Assembly: GCF_046054165.1 (NCBI RefSeq) | Contig: NZ_JBFNXK010000010.1 | Location: 62,001-126,000, forward strand | DNA from: Celerinatantimonas sp046054165 | GTDB taxonomy: Bacteria > Pseudomonadota > Gammaproteobacteria > Enterobacterales > Celerinatantimonadaceae | Direction of reading: 5' to 3' | DNA length: 64,000 nt | In this document: positions 27,525-37,358 of the stretch, piece by piece | Numbering within the stretch: position 1 is the first letter of the stretch | Layout: every line of letters begins with the position of its first letter | The notes under the pieces: model-generated | Told to the model about the DNA's origin: nothing | What the model saw: the letters and a program-made list of their open reading frames with translations, nothing else | Database searches by the model: none | Translations under genes and position numbers: made by a program

Positions 27525-30500
27525 ATGTCAGTCTATGACCCGACCCTAGAAAAAGATAACTGTGGATTTGGACTAATCGCTCAGATGGAAGGCGAAGCCA
27601 GTCACAAACTGGTACGAGTGGCAATCTCTGCACTCACACGTATGCAACACCGTGGCGGTATCTCAGCTGATGGAAAAACCGGTGATGGCTGCGGATTATT
27701 AATGCAAAAACCAGATGTCTTTTTCCGGGCGATCGCTGAAGAAAAAAATTGGTCTTTGGGCCGCAAATATGCCGTTGGTATGCTGTTTTTGAGTACCGAC
27801 CCAATCCGGGCCGAACAGTCCCGGCAATTGATGCGTAAAGAATTAGAGCAAGAAACCTTAACCGTTTTAGGATGGCGAGAAGTTCCAATCGAGGATAGCG
27901 TTCTCGGGGATCTGGCTAAACAAAACCGTCCTCAAATTGAGCAGATTTTTATTAACGCCCCAGCCGGCTGGGTCGCTAAAGATATCGAACGTCGTTTGTA
28001 TATCGCACGTCGTCGCATTGAAAAACAGCTCACGGATGATAAAGAATTTTATATCGCATCACTCTCTACGATGGTGGTCGTATATAAAGGGTTATGCATG
28101 CCTGCGGATCTGCCCCGGTTCTATCCGGATCTGGCGGATATTCGCATGCAAAGTAGCATTTGTCTGTTCCACCAGCGTTTTTCAACCAATACATCGCCTA
28201 AATGGCCATTAGCGCAACCATTTAGGTTTCTGGCCCATAACGGTGAAATCAACACGATTACCGGTAACCGCCAGTGGGCTAAAGCCCGCTCCTATAAATT
28301 TAGCTCACCGTTACTTCCTGATTTGCAGACGGCCGCTCCGTTCGTTAATACCGAAGGTTCCGATTCATCGTCACTCGATAACATGCTGGAACTGTTCTTG
28401 GCAGGCGGAATGGACTTATTCCGGGCATTTCGGTTATTGGTTCCACCCGCTTGGCAACATCATCCGGCGATGGATGATGATTTGAAAGCGTTCTATGATT
28501 TTAACTCCATGCATATGGAACCATGGGATGGCCCGGCCGGAATCGTGATGAGTGATGGTCGTTTTGCCGCCTGTGGTCTGGATCGCAATGGTTTACGCCC
28601 CGCTCGCTACGTCATTACCAATGATAAGCTCATTACCTTAGCTTCTGAAGTCGGGATCTGGGATTATTCTCCGGATGAAGTCGTTGAAAAAGGTCGCGTT
28701 GGTCCGGGTGAACTACTGGTGATCGACACCTATACCGGGAAACTGTGGACATCATTTGAAATTGACCAAGATCTTAAAGATCGTCACCCGTATCGGCAAT
28801 GGCTCAACGAGAACTGTCACCAGATGACACCGTTCGATCAATTGGATGACGCTCACATCGGCGAACCCAGTTTCGATGAACAGCAATTGCTGACCTATCA
28901 GAAACAATTCGGTTACTCTAAAGAGGAACTGGAACAAGTCGTCAGTGCCCTAGCCGAAAATGGTCAGGAAGCGGTGGGTTCAATGGGGGATGACACCCCA
29001 ATGGCTGTACTTTCCAGTAAACAACGCAGCCTCTTTGACTACTTCCGCCAAAAATTTGCACAGGTCACTAACCCACCCATTGATCCACTGCGTGAAGCCC
29101 ATGTGATGTCGCTAGCGACCTGTATTGGCCGGGAACAAAACGTATTCCGTGAAACCACCGGTCATGCGGCGCGCTATACCTTTAACTCTCCGATTTTAGT
29201 CTGGAGTGATCTGCGGCAATTATTAGAACTGGATGAAGAACACTATCGTTCCAGCATTATCGATTTGAATTTCAACCCCGATGATGAAAATCTGGAAGAG
29301 GCGATCACCCGAATCTGTAATGAATCGGTCGCCGCAGCGCGTATCGGTGCCGTGCTTCTGGTTTTATCCGACCGGAATATCACCGAAAAAACTATTCCAA
29401 TCCCAGCGGCAATGGCGGTCGGTGCTGTACAAGAAGCACTGCTGGAAAGCCGTCTGCGCTGCGATACCAATATTTTGGTTGAAACGGCATCCGCTCGTGA
29501 TCCCCATCACTTTGCGGTGTTAATCGGATTCGGTGCCACAGCGGTTTATCCGTATCTGGCCTATGAGTCTATTTCACGACTGGTTGAACAAGGTGTCATT
29601 GAACACGACCTGCGTACCGCCATCATGAACTATCGAAACGGGATCAATAAGGGCTTGTATAAAATCATGTCCAAAATGGGGATCTCTACCGTTGCCAGTT
29701 ACCGCTGTTCACAGTTGTTTGAAGCCGTCGGCTTGCACCCAACGGTGATCGAACGCTGTTTCAAAGGGGTAACCAGCCGTATCAGCGGTGCTGATTTCGA
29801 TGATATTCAGCAAGATCAGATTAATTTAGCCCGCAATGCTTGGCTCAAACGGCGGAAACTACCAGCCGGAGGCTTACTCAAGTATGTCCACGGCGGTGAA
29901 TATCATGCCTACAACCCGGATATTGTTAAAACGCTGCAACAAGCAACCCGCAGTGGTGACTATCAGGAATATAAAAAATTCGCCAAACTAGTCAATGAAC
30001 GTCCGGTCGCAACACTAAGGGATCTCATCAAACTGACCCCTCCAGCACAAGGGATTGCATTGGATGAAGTCGAACCGGCTAGCCAATTGTATCCTCGCTT
30101 TGATACCGCTGCGATGTCCATTGGTGCCCTTGGCCGTGAAGCTCATGAATCACTGGCGATCGCGATGAACCGTCTGGGGGGGCAGTCGAACTCCGGTGAA
30201 GGTGGGGAAGATCCAAACCGTTTCCAGAGCGAGCGCAACTCTAAAATTAAACAGATTGCCTCCGGTCGTTTTGGGGTCACACCGCACTATTTAATGAATG
30301 CCGAAGTCATTCAGATTAAAGTCGCGCAAGGGGCTAAACCGGGTGAAGGCGGACAGCTACCGGGTCATAAAGTGAGTGTTGAAATTGCTAAATTGCGTTA
30401 TGCCGTTCCCGGTGTCACGCTGATTTCACCACCGCCTCATCACGATATTTACTCAATCGAAGATTTAGCACAGCTGATTTTCGATTTAAAACAGATCAAT

Positions 30501-31985
30501 CCGAACTGCCTGATTTCCGTCAAACTGGTTTCAGAACCGGGAGTTGGCACCATCGCCACCGGGGTGGCGAAAGCCTATGCCGACCTGATTACCATTTCAG
30601 GTTATGACGGCGGTACCGGAGCTAGCCCGCTCACTTCAGTGAAATATGCCGGCAGTCCATGGGAATTAGGTCTTGCTGAAACTCAGCAAGCACTGGTTGA
30701 AAACGGTCTGCGCCATAAAGTAAGGCTACAGGTCGATGGCGGTCTTAAAACCGGCTTAGACGTTGTCAAAGCAGCGATTTTAGGGGCTGAAAGTTTCGGT
30801 TTCGGTACGGGGCCGATGGTGGTTCTAGGCTGTAAATACCTGCGGATCTGTCACCTGAATAACTGTGCGACCGGGGTTGCCACTCAAGATGAAATGTTGC
30901 GTCGTAAACACTTCATCGGCAAACCGGAAATGGTCATGAATTACTTCAAATTTATTGCTGAAGAAGTCCGTGAACTGATGGCGCTTTGTGGTGTGAAACA
31001 ACTCACCGATCTCATTGGCCGTCTCGATCTGTTAGAAGCCATTAAAGGCTATACCAGCAAACAGAGCAAGCTGGATTTGAGTGGTATTTTATATTCACCT
31101 AAATCCGACGGACATCCGCTTTTCTGCCAGCAAAATAACCCACCGTTTGATAACGGCCCGCTGAACCAGAAAATCGCAGCGGATGCCAGCAATGCCGTGA
31201 ATCAAAAAACCGGGGCAACGTTGCGTTATGAAATTCATAATACCGACCGTTCCGTCGGCGCGACACTCTCCGGGATGGTTGCTAAAAAATATGGCAATCA
31301 GGGCATGGCCAGCGATCCGATTCAAATTAACTTTAACGGTAGTGCCGGACAAAGCTTCGGGGTCTGGAATGCCGGCGGTGTTGAATTAATCCTGACCGGG
31401 GATGCCAACGACTATGTCGGTAAAGGAATGACTGGCGGGAAATTAGTGCTGCGCCCACATATCGGAGTTGCTTATAAATCCAACGAAGCTACCATTGCCG
31501 GGAATACCTGCTTGTACGGCGCAACCGGTGGTAAATTGTTTGCAGCCGGCTGTGCCGGTGAACGATTTGCGGTTCGAAACTCAGGCGCTCATGTCGTTGT
31601 CGAAGGCATTGGTGATAATGGCTGTGAATACATGACCGGTGGGATCGTCACTGTTTTGGGACGCACCGGGGTCAACTTTGCAGCCGGGATGACCGGAGGC
31701 TTTGCCTACGTCCTTGATGAGGACGGAGACTTTGAATGCAAAACCAACACCGATATGGTGGAGTTACTGGATCTGGAAACACTGGCGATTCATCAGGAAC
31801 ATCTGCGCGGGATCATCAATCAGCACTGGCATGAAACCAACAGTACCCGTGCTGAAGAAATTCTGGCTAACTTTGAGCATTACGTACCGATGTTTAAACT
31901 CGTTAAACCTAAATCATCCGATGTGAAGTCACTGCTGGGTCACACCAGCCAGTCGGCTTCAGAACTCAGGATTCAGGCGCAGTAA
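27525..31985 (+). CDS. gltB: Glutamate synthase (NADPH) large subunit
   Basis: Converts glutamine and 2-oxoglutarate to two glutamates with GltD. 1486 residues from the ATG at 27525, which has an AAGGAG ribosome site; the open frame begins at TTG 27375. Amidotransferase domain with catalytic C13 after a short propeptide (DNCGFGL), central domain, FMN-binding TIM barrel with the 3Fe-4S cysteines in CKYLRICHLNNC, and the C-terminal beta-helix (GVWNAGGVELILTGDANDYVGKGM). E. coli GltB has a longer propeptide, so the upstream in-frame ATG at 27429 remains possible. Confidence 0.97.
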   Translation: MSVYDPTLEKDNCGFGLIAQMEGEASHKLVRVAISALTRMQHRGGISADGKTGDGCGLLMQKPDVFFRAIAEEKNWSLGRKYAVGMLFLSTDPIRAEQSRQLMRKELEQETLTVLGWREVPIEDSVLGDLAKQNRPQIEQIFINAPAGWVAKDIERRLYIARRRIEKQLTDDKEFYIASLSTMVVVYKGLCMPADLPRFYPDLADIRMQSSICLFHQRFSTNTSPKWPLAQPFRFLAHNGEINTITGNRQWAKARSYKFSSPLLPDLQTAAPFVNTEGSDSSSLDNMLELFLAGGMDLFRAFRLLVPPAWQHHPAMDDDLKAFYDFNSMHMEPWDGPAGIVMSDGRFAACGLDRNGLRPARYVITNDKLITLASEVGIWDYSPDEVVEKGRVGPGELLVIDTYTGKLWTSFEIDQDLKDRHPYRQWLNENCHQMTPFDQLDDAHIGEPSFDEQQLLTYQKQFGYSKEELEQVVSALAENGQEAVGSMGDDTPMAVLSSKQRSLFDYFRQKFAQVTNPPIDPLREAHVMSLATCIGREQNVFRETTGHAARYTFNSPILVWSDLRQLLELDEEHYRSSIIDLNFNPDDENLEEAITRICNESVAAARIGAVLLVLSDRNITEKTIPIPAAMAVGAVQEALLESRLRCDTNILVETASARDPHHFAVLIGFGATAVYPYLAYESISRLVEQGVIEHDLRTAIMNYRNGINKGLYKIMSKMGISTVASYRCSQLFEAVGLHPTVIERCFKGVTSRISGADFDDIQQDQINLARNAWLKRRKLPAGGLLKYVHGGEYHAYNPDIVKTLQQATRSGDYQEYKKFAKLVNERPVATLRDLIKLTPPAQGIALDEVEPASQLYPRFDTAAMSIGALGREAHESLAIAMNRLGGQSNSGEGGEDPNRFQSERNSKIKQIASGRFGVTPHYLMNAEVIQIKVAQGAKPGEGGQLPGHKVSVEIAKLRYAVPGVTLISPPPHHDIYSIEDLAQLIFDLKQINPNCLISVKLVSEPGVGTIATGVAKAYADLITISGYDGGTGASPLTSVKYAGSPWELGLAETQQALVENGLRHKVRLQVDGGLKTGLDVVKAAILGAESFGFGTGPMVVLGCKYLRICHLNNCATGVATQDEMLRRKHFIGKPEMVMNYFKFIAEEVRELMALCGVKQLTDLIGRLDLLEAIKGYTSKQSKLDLSGILYSPKSDGHPLFCQQNNPPFDNGPLNQKIAADASNAVNQKTGATLRYEIHNTDRSVGATLSGMVAKKYGNQGMASDPIQINFNGSAGQSFGVWNAGGVELILTGDANDYVGKGMTGGKLVLRPHIGVAYKSNEATIAGNTCLYGATGGKLFAAGCAGERFAVRNSGAHVVVEGIGDNGCEYMTGGIVTVLGRTGVNFAAGMTGGFAYVLDEDGDFECKTNTDMVELLDLETLAIHQEHLRGIINQHWHETNSTRAEEILANFEHYVPMFKLVKPKSSDVKSLLGHTSQSASELRIQAQ

Positions 31986-32006
31986 CCGACAAGGATAAAC
32001 ATCAAA

Positions 32007-33419
32007 ATGAGTAAAAATGTCTTTCAGTTTGTTGATGTAGAACGTATTGATCCGCCTAAAAAACCGGTTGCGGTACGCCGTCAGCAGTTTATTGAAATTT
32101 ATGAACCGTTTAATGATAACCAAGCCCAGCAACAATCTGATCGTTGCTTATCATGCGGGAACCCATACTGTGAGTGGCGCTGCCCCGTTCACAACTATAT
32201 TCCCAATTGGCTCAAATTAGCTAATGAAGGGCGTATTCTTGAAGCGGTTGAGCTCTGCCACGAAACCAATAGCTTACCGGAAGTCTGTGGACGCGTTTGT
32301 CCACAGGACCGGCTCTGCGAAGGGTCTTGCACCTTAAATGACGGCTTTGGAGCCGTCACGATTGGGAGCATTGAAAAATACATCACCGATAAAGCCTTCG
32401 AAATGGGCTGGACTCCCAACCTATCGAATGTTGAACCGACCGGGAAAACCGTGGCTATCGTTGGAGCCGGACCTGCAGGTCTGGCCTGCGCTGATATTCT
32501 GGCTCGTAACGGTGTCAAAGCGGTAGTTTATGATCGCCACCCACAAATCGGTGGACTGCTGACCTTTGGGATCCCATCGTTTAAACTCGATAAATCCATT
32601 ATGCAGCGGCGTAAAGAAATCTTCGAAGGCATGGGCATTGAATTCAAACTCAGTGTCGAAATCGGTGAAGATGTTCCATTTGAACAATTGGTTGAACAGT
32701 ACGATGCGGTATTTGTGGGGGTAGGGACCTACAAATACATTCGCGGTGGACTGGAAAACGAAGATGCCGCAGAAGTCTATGATGCGCTGCCTTATCTCAT
32801 CGCGAATACCAATCATCTGTTGGATTATGCGAACGACGCACAGCCTTACATTGATATGCAAGGCAAGACCGTCGTCATCCTCGGCGGGGGGGATACCGCG
32901 ATGGACTGTGTACGAACCGCTATTCGCCAAGGCGCTAAAAAAGTTTACTGTGCTTATCGGCGTGATGAGCAAAACATGCCCGGTTCTCGTCGTGAAGTAA
33001 AAAATGCCAAAGAAGAAGGGGTTGAATTCTTATGGAATTTACAACCGCTGGGCATCAACCTGACCGATGAACATGTCTCGGGTGTGAATGTCGTTCGCAC
33101 GCAGTTAGGTGAAGCGGATGCCAATGGTCGGCGTCGTCCAGAACCTATTTCCGGCAGTGAATACACTCTAGCTTGCGATGCGGTCATTATGGCATTTGGC
33201 TTCCAGCCCGATCCCAAACCTTGGCTGACCGATGCCGGAGTTGAACTAGATGATTGGCAGCGGATCAAAGCCAGCGACAGCAGTGATTTTGCCTACCAAA
33301 CCAGTAATGCCAAAATCTTTGCCGGAGGCGATGCCGTACGAGGTTCTGATCTCGTTGTTACCGCCATCAGTGAAGGTCGTCAAGCCGCTGAAGGGATCCT
33401 TGATTTTCTAAATGTTTAA
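32007..33419 (+). CDS. gltD: Glutamate synthase (NADPH) small subunit
   Basis: 470 residues (E. coli 472). It feeds electrons from NADPH to GltB. N-terminal 4Fe-4S cysteines (CLSCGNPYCEWRCPVHN; CGRVCPQDRLCEGSC), FAD motif VAIVGAGPAGLACAD and NADPH motif VVILGGGDTAMDC. It starts 21 bases after gltB and ends at a strong terminator, so gltBD is a simple two-gene operon. Confidence 0.97.
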   Translation: MSKNVFQFVDVERIDPPKKPVAVRRQQFIEIYEPFNDNQAQQQSDRCLSCGNPYCEWRCPVHNYIPNWLKLANEGRILEAVELCHETNSLPEVCGRVCPQDRLCEGSCTLNDGFGAVTIGSIEKYITDKAFEMGWTPNLSNVEPTGKTVAIVGAGPAGLACADILARNGVKAVVYDRHPQIGGLLTFGIPSFKLDKSIMQRRKEIFEGMGIEFKLSVEIGEDVPFEQLVEQYDAVFVGVGTYKYIRGGLENEDAAEVYDALPYLIANTNHLLDYANDAQPYIDMQGKTVVILGGGDTAMDCVRTAIRQGAKKVYCAYRRDEQNMPGSRREVKNAKEEGVEFLWNLQPLGINLTDEHVSGVNVVRTQLGEADANGRRRPEPISGSEYTLACDAVIMAFGFQPDPKPWLTDAGVELDDWQRIKASDSSDFAYQTSNAKIFAGGDAVRGSDLVVTAISEGRQAAEGILDFLNV

Positions 33420-33440
33420 AATCTAAGATCTTTAACTATG

Positions 33441-33466
33441 AAAAACGGCCCTCGGGCCGTTTTTTA
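33441..33466. terminator. Bidirectional intrinsic terminator between gltD and ddpF
   Basis: Perfect 11-base arms (33441-33451 and 33454-33464, with core ACGGCCC) closed by two bases and flanked by A- and T-runs serve both converging operons. Confidence 0.93.
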
Positions 33467-33495
33467 ATGCGCATCATAATAAAAACCATGCCTTA

Positions 33496-34446
33496 TCAAT
33501 GTTCTCCAAGCACACAGCGCAACTGATGGTTCAGAGCGACCTCGGCAAGCTGCGGGGGTCTGGCACACATGGCACTACGTTTTGGACAACGATCAAAAAA
33601 GAAACATCGCTCCGGTAACTGCTGATTGCTGGGCATCTCAACTTTCTTCGCGCCCTCTTCATTCGGAGCCAAGGCTTTACCGATCTGAGGCAATGAATCC
33701 AGCAGCAAGCGGGTGTAAGGATGTAAAGCATGTTCAAAGAGTGCTTCACTATCCGCCAGTTCCACAATCTGCCCTAAATACATCACTGCGACCCGATCGC
33801 TCATATGCCGGATCACCGACATATTGTGTGAAATCAGGATATAAGTGAGATTGCGCTGCCGTTTTAGCTCCATCAACAAATTCAGAATTTGCCCCTGCAC
33901 CGAGATATCCAAAGCCGATGTCGGTTCATCAAGCACAATCACATCTGGATTCGATGACAAAGCCCGGGCAATGGAAATCCGCTGACGCTGTCCACCCGAA
34001 AACTCATGCGGTAACCGATGCAAGTACTCCTTACGGATCCCCACCTGCTCCGCTAAATTTTCAGCCAGAGCAAACCTCTCGGCAGCACTCATATTTTGCT
34101 GAATATAAACCGGTTCAGTAATACTTTTCCAAATCACCAGCCGTGGATCCAAAGATGATTGCGGATCCTGAAACACAATCTGCATGTTTTTCCCAAGCCA
34201 GTTTTTCTCACGCCCTTTATACCAAAATTCACCGGACGATGGCTTTAATAACCCGATCAGTAGTTTGGCTAACGTACTTTTACCACATCCGGATTCACCC
34301 ACAATTCCCAGCGTTTCACCTTGTTTAATTTCCAGATCCAGACCATTCAGAGCATGCACCCAGCTCTTCGGTTTTCCCAGCCAGTTATAACCAGCGGCAA
34401 ACTGAACCCGGACATCATTTAAAATCATCAAGGGTGATGGCTTCAT
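33496..34446 (-). CDS. ddpF: D-Ala-D-Ala/dipeptide ABC transporter ATPase DdpF
   Basis: 316 residues. Walker A GESGCGKST, signature FSGGQRQRISIARAL, Walker B VIVLDEP, and a C-terminal oligopeptide-transporter tail with CFFFDRCPKRSAMC that matches the Fe-S-type cysteine pattern of OppF/DppF proteins. The last gene of the ddp operon; one base separates it from ddpD and GGAGGAAG precedes the ATG. Confidence 0.92.
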   Translation of the reverse strand: MKPSPLMILNDVRVQFAAGYNWLGKPKSWVHALNGLDLEIKQGETLGIVGESGCGKSTLAKLLIGLLKPSSGEFWYKGREKNWLGKNMQIVFQDPQSSLDPRLVIWKSITEPVYIQQNMSAAERFALAENLAEQVGIRKEYLHRLPHEFSGGQRQRISIARALSSNPDVIVLDEPTSALDISVQGQILNLLMELKRQRNLTYILISHNMSVIRHMSDRVAVMYLGQIVELADSEALFEHALHPYTRLLLDSLPQIGKALAPNEEGAKKVEMPSNQQLPERCFFFDRCPKRSAMCARPPQLAEVALNHQLRCVLGEH

Positions 34447-34447
34447 C

Positions 34448-35437
34448 TTAAGCTTCCTCCGTCGTCAGTGGATGCCAACACATCGTGTCATGCTGCGCAT
34501 TTTCATCAATCACCTGTAGCGGTGGACGGCGTCGGCACTGAGCGCTGGCCTTCGAGCATCGCTCCCGAAACGCACAGCCATCCGGTAATTGAGTCAAGTC
34601 CGGCACCGTTCCGGCAATCGTCTCAATATCACTCTGCGGTGCCACCAATTCCGGCGCACACGCCAGCAGGCCTCGGGTATACGGATGTGCACTTTCATGT
34701 AGCAAAACCTCAGTCTCACCACTTTCAACCACACTCCCGGCATACATCACATACACTTTGTCACAAAGCTGCGAGATCACCGCCATATCATGAGTAATAA
34801 ATAAAACTGCGGTGCCTCGCTCCTTCGCCTTCATTTTCAGTAAGTTGAGGATTTGTCGCTGCACCGTCACGTCCAGAGCCGTCGTCGGCTCATCGGCAAT
34901 AATCAATTTAGGATTACAAGAGAAAGCCATAGCGATCAGCACCCGCTGCCGCATGCCTCCGGATAACTCAAACGGATAACGATTAAACACCTGCTGCGGA
35001 TCGGGGATCTGCATCTCCGTCAGCAACTCGATCACCCGCTGATGGGCCGCATGTCGGCTGAACGGCTGATGCAATCGCAAAACTTCCATCAATTGTTTGC
35101 CCACAGTTTTGGTCGGATTCAGAGCATTCATCGGTTCCTGAAAAATCATGGCGATCTCCCGCCCCCGAATTTTTCGAAGTTCCCGCTCACTCGCGCCTAA
35201 CAGATCCTGTTGCTGAAAATGAACATGCCCTTGTTCAACCCGATAACTCCGCTCATTCAGCAATCGCATGACCAGCATCGCCGTCACCGATTTTCCGGAT
35301 CCAGACTCACCGACAATCCCAACAATTTCACCAGCCTCAACAGATAATGAAACATGATTCAGAGCTTTGACCTGTCCCCGGTAAACCGGAAATGAAAGAG
35401 CCAGATCATTGATTTCTAAAATCGCTTCCTGATGCAT
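34448..35437 (-). CDS. ddpD: D-Ala-D-Ala/dipeptide ABC transporter ATPase DdpD
   Basis: 329 residues from the ATG that overlaps the ddpC stop by one base (TGATG); a TTG one codon earlier is an alternative. Walker A GESGSGKSV, signature LSGGMRQRVLIAMA, Walker B LIIADEP and the C-terminal CAFRERCSKASAQC cysteine cluster of the OppD/DppD group. Confidence 0.92.
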   Translation of the reverse strand: MHQEAILEINDLALSFPVYRGQVKALNHVSLSVEAGEIVGIVGESGSGKSVTAMLVMRLLNERSYRVEQGHVHFQQQDLLGASERELRKIRGREIAMIFQEPMNALNPTKTVGKQLMEVLRLHQPFSRHAAHQRVIELLTEMQIPDPQQVFNRYPFELSGGMRQRVLIAMAFSCNPKLIIADEPTTALDVTVQRQILNLLKMKAKERGTAVLFITHDMAVISQLCDKVYVMYAGSVVESGETEVLLHESAHPYTRGLLACAPELVAPQSDIETIAGTVPDLTQLPDGCAFRERCSKASAQCRRRPPLQVIDENAQHDTMCWHPLTTEEA

Positions 35438-36324
35438 CAAACACCCCTACTCTTTGGATCCAGCAAATCACGCAGTCCGTCACCAAATAAATTAAATGCA
35501 GCGGAGGTCACGACAATGGCACTGCCTGGAAACGTCGAATACCACCATTGATCCAAAATATAATTGCGACCATTGGCCACCATAGCGCCCCACTCGGCCG
35601 TTGGTTGCTGCGCCCCCAAGCCGATAAAGCCCAAGGTGGCGGCCATCAAAATAGCGGTACCGATATCCAGTGACGCCTGAACAATTAGTGGGGGTAAAAC
35701 ATTTCGAAACACATGCCAACGGATGAGATGCAGTCGACTGGCTCCAAAGGTATATGAGGCCTGCATATAATCTTGATGCCGGATCGATAGCGTTTGCCCG
35801 CGGGCAATCCGCACATAAAAGGGGATCCGAACGATCGCAATCGCCAGCATCGCATTCACCAAACTTGGTCCAAGAGCTGCGGCCAGCGCCATCGTAAGAA
35901 CTAACGAGGGGATCGATAACATGATATCCATCACCCGCATAATACAAGCGTCGACCAAGCCCCCAACCACACCGGAGAAGCAACCGATAAACGAGCCGAT
36001 CGAACCTGCGATCAACACGACCACCAGCCCAGCCATCACCGACTGACGACTACCAATCAGCACTCGGCTAAACAGATCACGCCCGACTTGATCCGTTCCG
36101 AACCAGTGTTCACGACTCGGCGCTAACAATCGAGAGCCCAAATCGACGACATCTGGCGCATGGGGAGTTAACAACGGCGCAAATACCGTCAGCAATAAAA
36201 TCAACAGCACTATCACGCCGCCAATGAGCGTTAAGGGGCTTCGTTTAAACAACCAGAACAGTTTACCGAAATCCACCGCTGTTTTTTTGGGAAGCGCTCT
36301 GGAAACAGACGCAACATCACTCAT
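35437..36324 (-). CDS. ddpC: D-Ala-D-Ala/dipeptide ABC permease DdpC
   Basis: 295 residues from the ATG at 36324 (AGAGG upstream); the open frame extends to a TTG at 36354 inside ddpB. About six membrane segments, the HWFGTDQVGRDLFSRVL motif of DppC-type permeases and the cytoplasmic loop TFGASRLHLIRWHVFRN. Much of the sequence matches E. coli DdpC. One base separates it from the ddpB stop. Confidence 0.93.
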   Translation of the reverse strand: MSDVASVSRALPKKTAVDFGKLFWLFKRSPLTLIGGVIVLLILLLTVFAPLLTPHAPDVVDLGSRLLAPSREHWFGTDQVGRDLFSRVLIGSRQSVMAGLVVVLIAGSIGSFIGCFSGVVGGLVDACIMRVMDIMLSIPSLVLTMALAAALGPSLVNAMLAIAIVRIPFYVRIARGQTLSIRHQDYMQASYTFGASRLHLIRWHVFRNVLPPLIVQASLDIGTAILMAATLGFIGLGAQQPTAEWGAMVANGRNYILDQWWYSTFPGSAIVVTSAAFNLFGDGLRDLLDPKSRGV

Positions 36325-36325
36325 A

Positions 36326-37342
36326 CTACACCTCTTTTCGCATACGCGGATCAACCCACAGATACAGTAAATCGACCACCAGATTGACGATCACATAAGC
36401 AAATGAAACAACAACGGCAAATCCCATGACAGCCGGGAAATCCAACGCCTGAATCGATTGGATCACATAAGCCCCCATGCCAGGCCAAGCAAACACGGTT
36501 TCCGTCAGCACCGCACCATAAAGCAAATCGCCCAAAGCCAACCCTAAAATGGTAATCGAAGGGATCAGAGCATTCGGTAAGGCATGACCTAAAACGATGC
36601 GCCATCCCGGCAAACCATTAGCTCGAGCGGTACGAATGTAATCTTCACTTAACTGTTCCAACATAGCGGAACGGATCTGGCGAGCAACAATCCCTAAGTG
36701 CACAAAGGCAAGCGTCAGTGCGGGCATCAGCAGATGATGTAGCGCATCGATTAACACTTCCCAATCCCCACTGAGCAAGGCATCCACGGTATACATCCCT
36801 GTCACATGTGCTGGGGGCGTTAACCAGCTTTCCAGTCTTCCGCCACCAGGAAACCAACCCAGATTGCCATAGAATAAAACTATCGCGCCCAGCCCCAACC
36901 AAAAAGCCGGCGTTGATATCCCCACCACCGAAAGCAATCGGACTAGATGATCCAATAACCGGTTGCGATACACCGCAGAAATAACCCCCAGAGGAACACC
37001 AATAAAAATCGCAATCAACAGCGCACTAAATGCCAGCTCCAGCGTAGCCGGGAAAAACGTTTTCAAATCAGTCAGAACGGGCTGACCGGTACGAATGGAG
37101 GTTCCCAAATCGCCATGAACCAGCTCATTTAAATAATGAATAAACTGCTGATAAAGGGGCAAATCCAGCCCCAATTGATGACGAATATGGGCCACCATCT
37201 CGGCACTAGCCCGATCGCCGGCAAGTAGCCTTGCCGGATCGCCGGGAATTAAGTGGGAAATAATAAAAGTGATCAGGCAGACCCCGAACATCACCAGAAT
37301 TAATCCCCAACTTCGTTGCCTTAACAGAGTCCATGTATTCAT
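36326..37342 (-). CDS. ddpB: D-Ala-D-Ala/dipeptide ABC permease DdpB
   Basis: 338 residues from the ATG at 37342, matching the E. coli DdpB start (LLRQRSWGL); a TTG two codons earlier is the alternative. DppB-type permease with FIISHLIPGDPARLLAG, six membrane segments and the loop TARANGLPGWRIVLGHALPNALIP. It follows ddpA by 16 bases. Confidence 0.93.
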   Translation of the reverse strand: MNTWTLLRQRSWGLILVMFGVCLITFIISHLIPGDPARLLAGDRASAEMVAHIRHQLGLDLPLYQQFIHYLNELVHGDLGTSIRTGQPVLTDLKTFFPATLELAFSALLIAIFIGVPLGVISAVYRNRLLDHLVRLLSVVGISTPAFWLGLGAIVLFYGNLGWFPGGGRLESWLTPPAHVTGMYTVDALLSGDWEVLIDALHHLLMPALTLAFVHLGIVARQIRSAMLEQLSEDYIRTARANGLPGWRIVLGHALPNALIPSITILGLALGDLLYGAVLTETVFAWPGMGAYVIQSIQALDFPAVMGFAVVVSFAYVIVNLVVDLLYLWVDPRMRKEV

Positions 37343-37358
37343 AGTCAATATTGCTCAA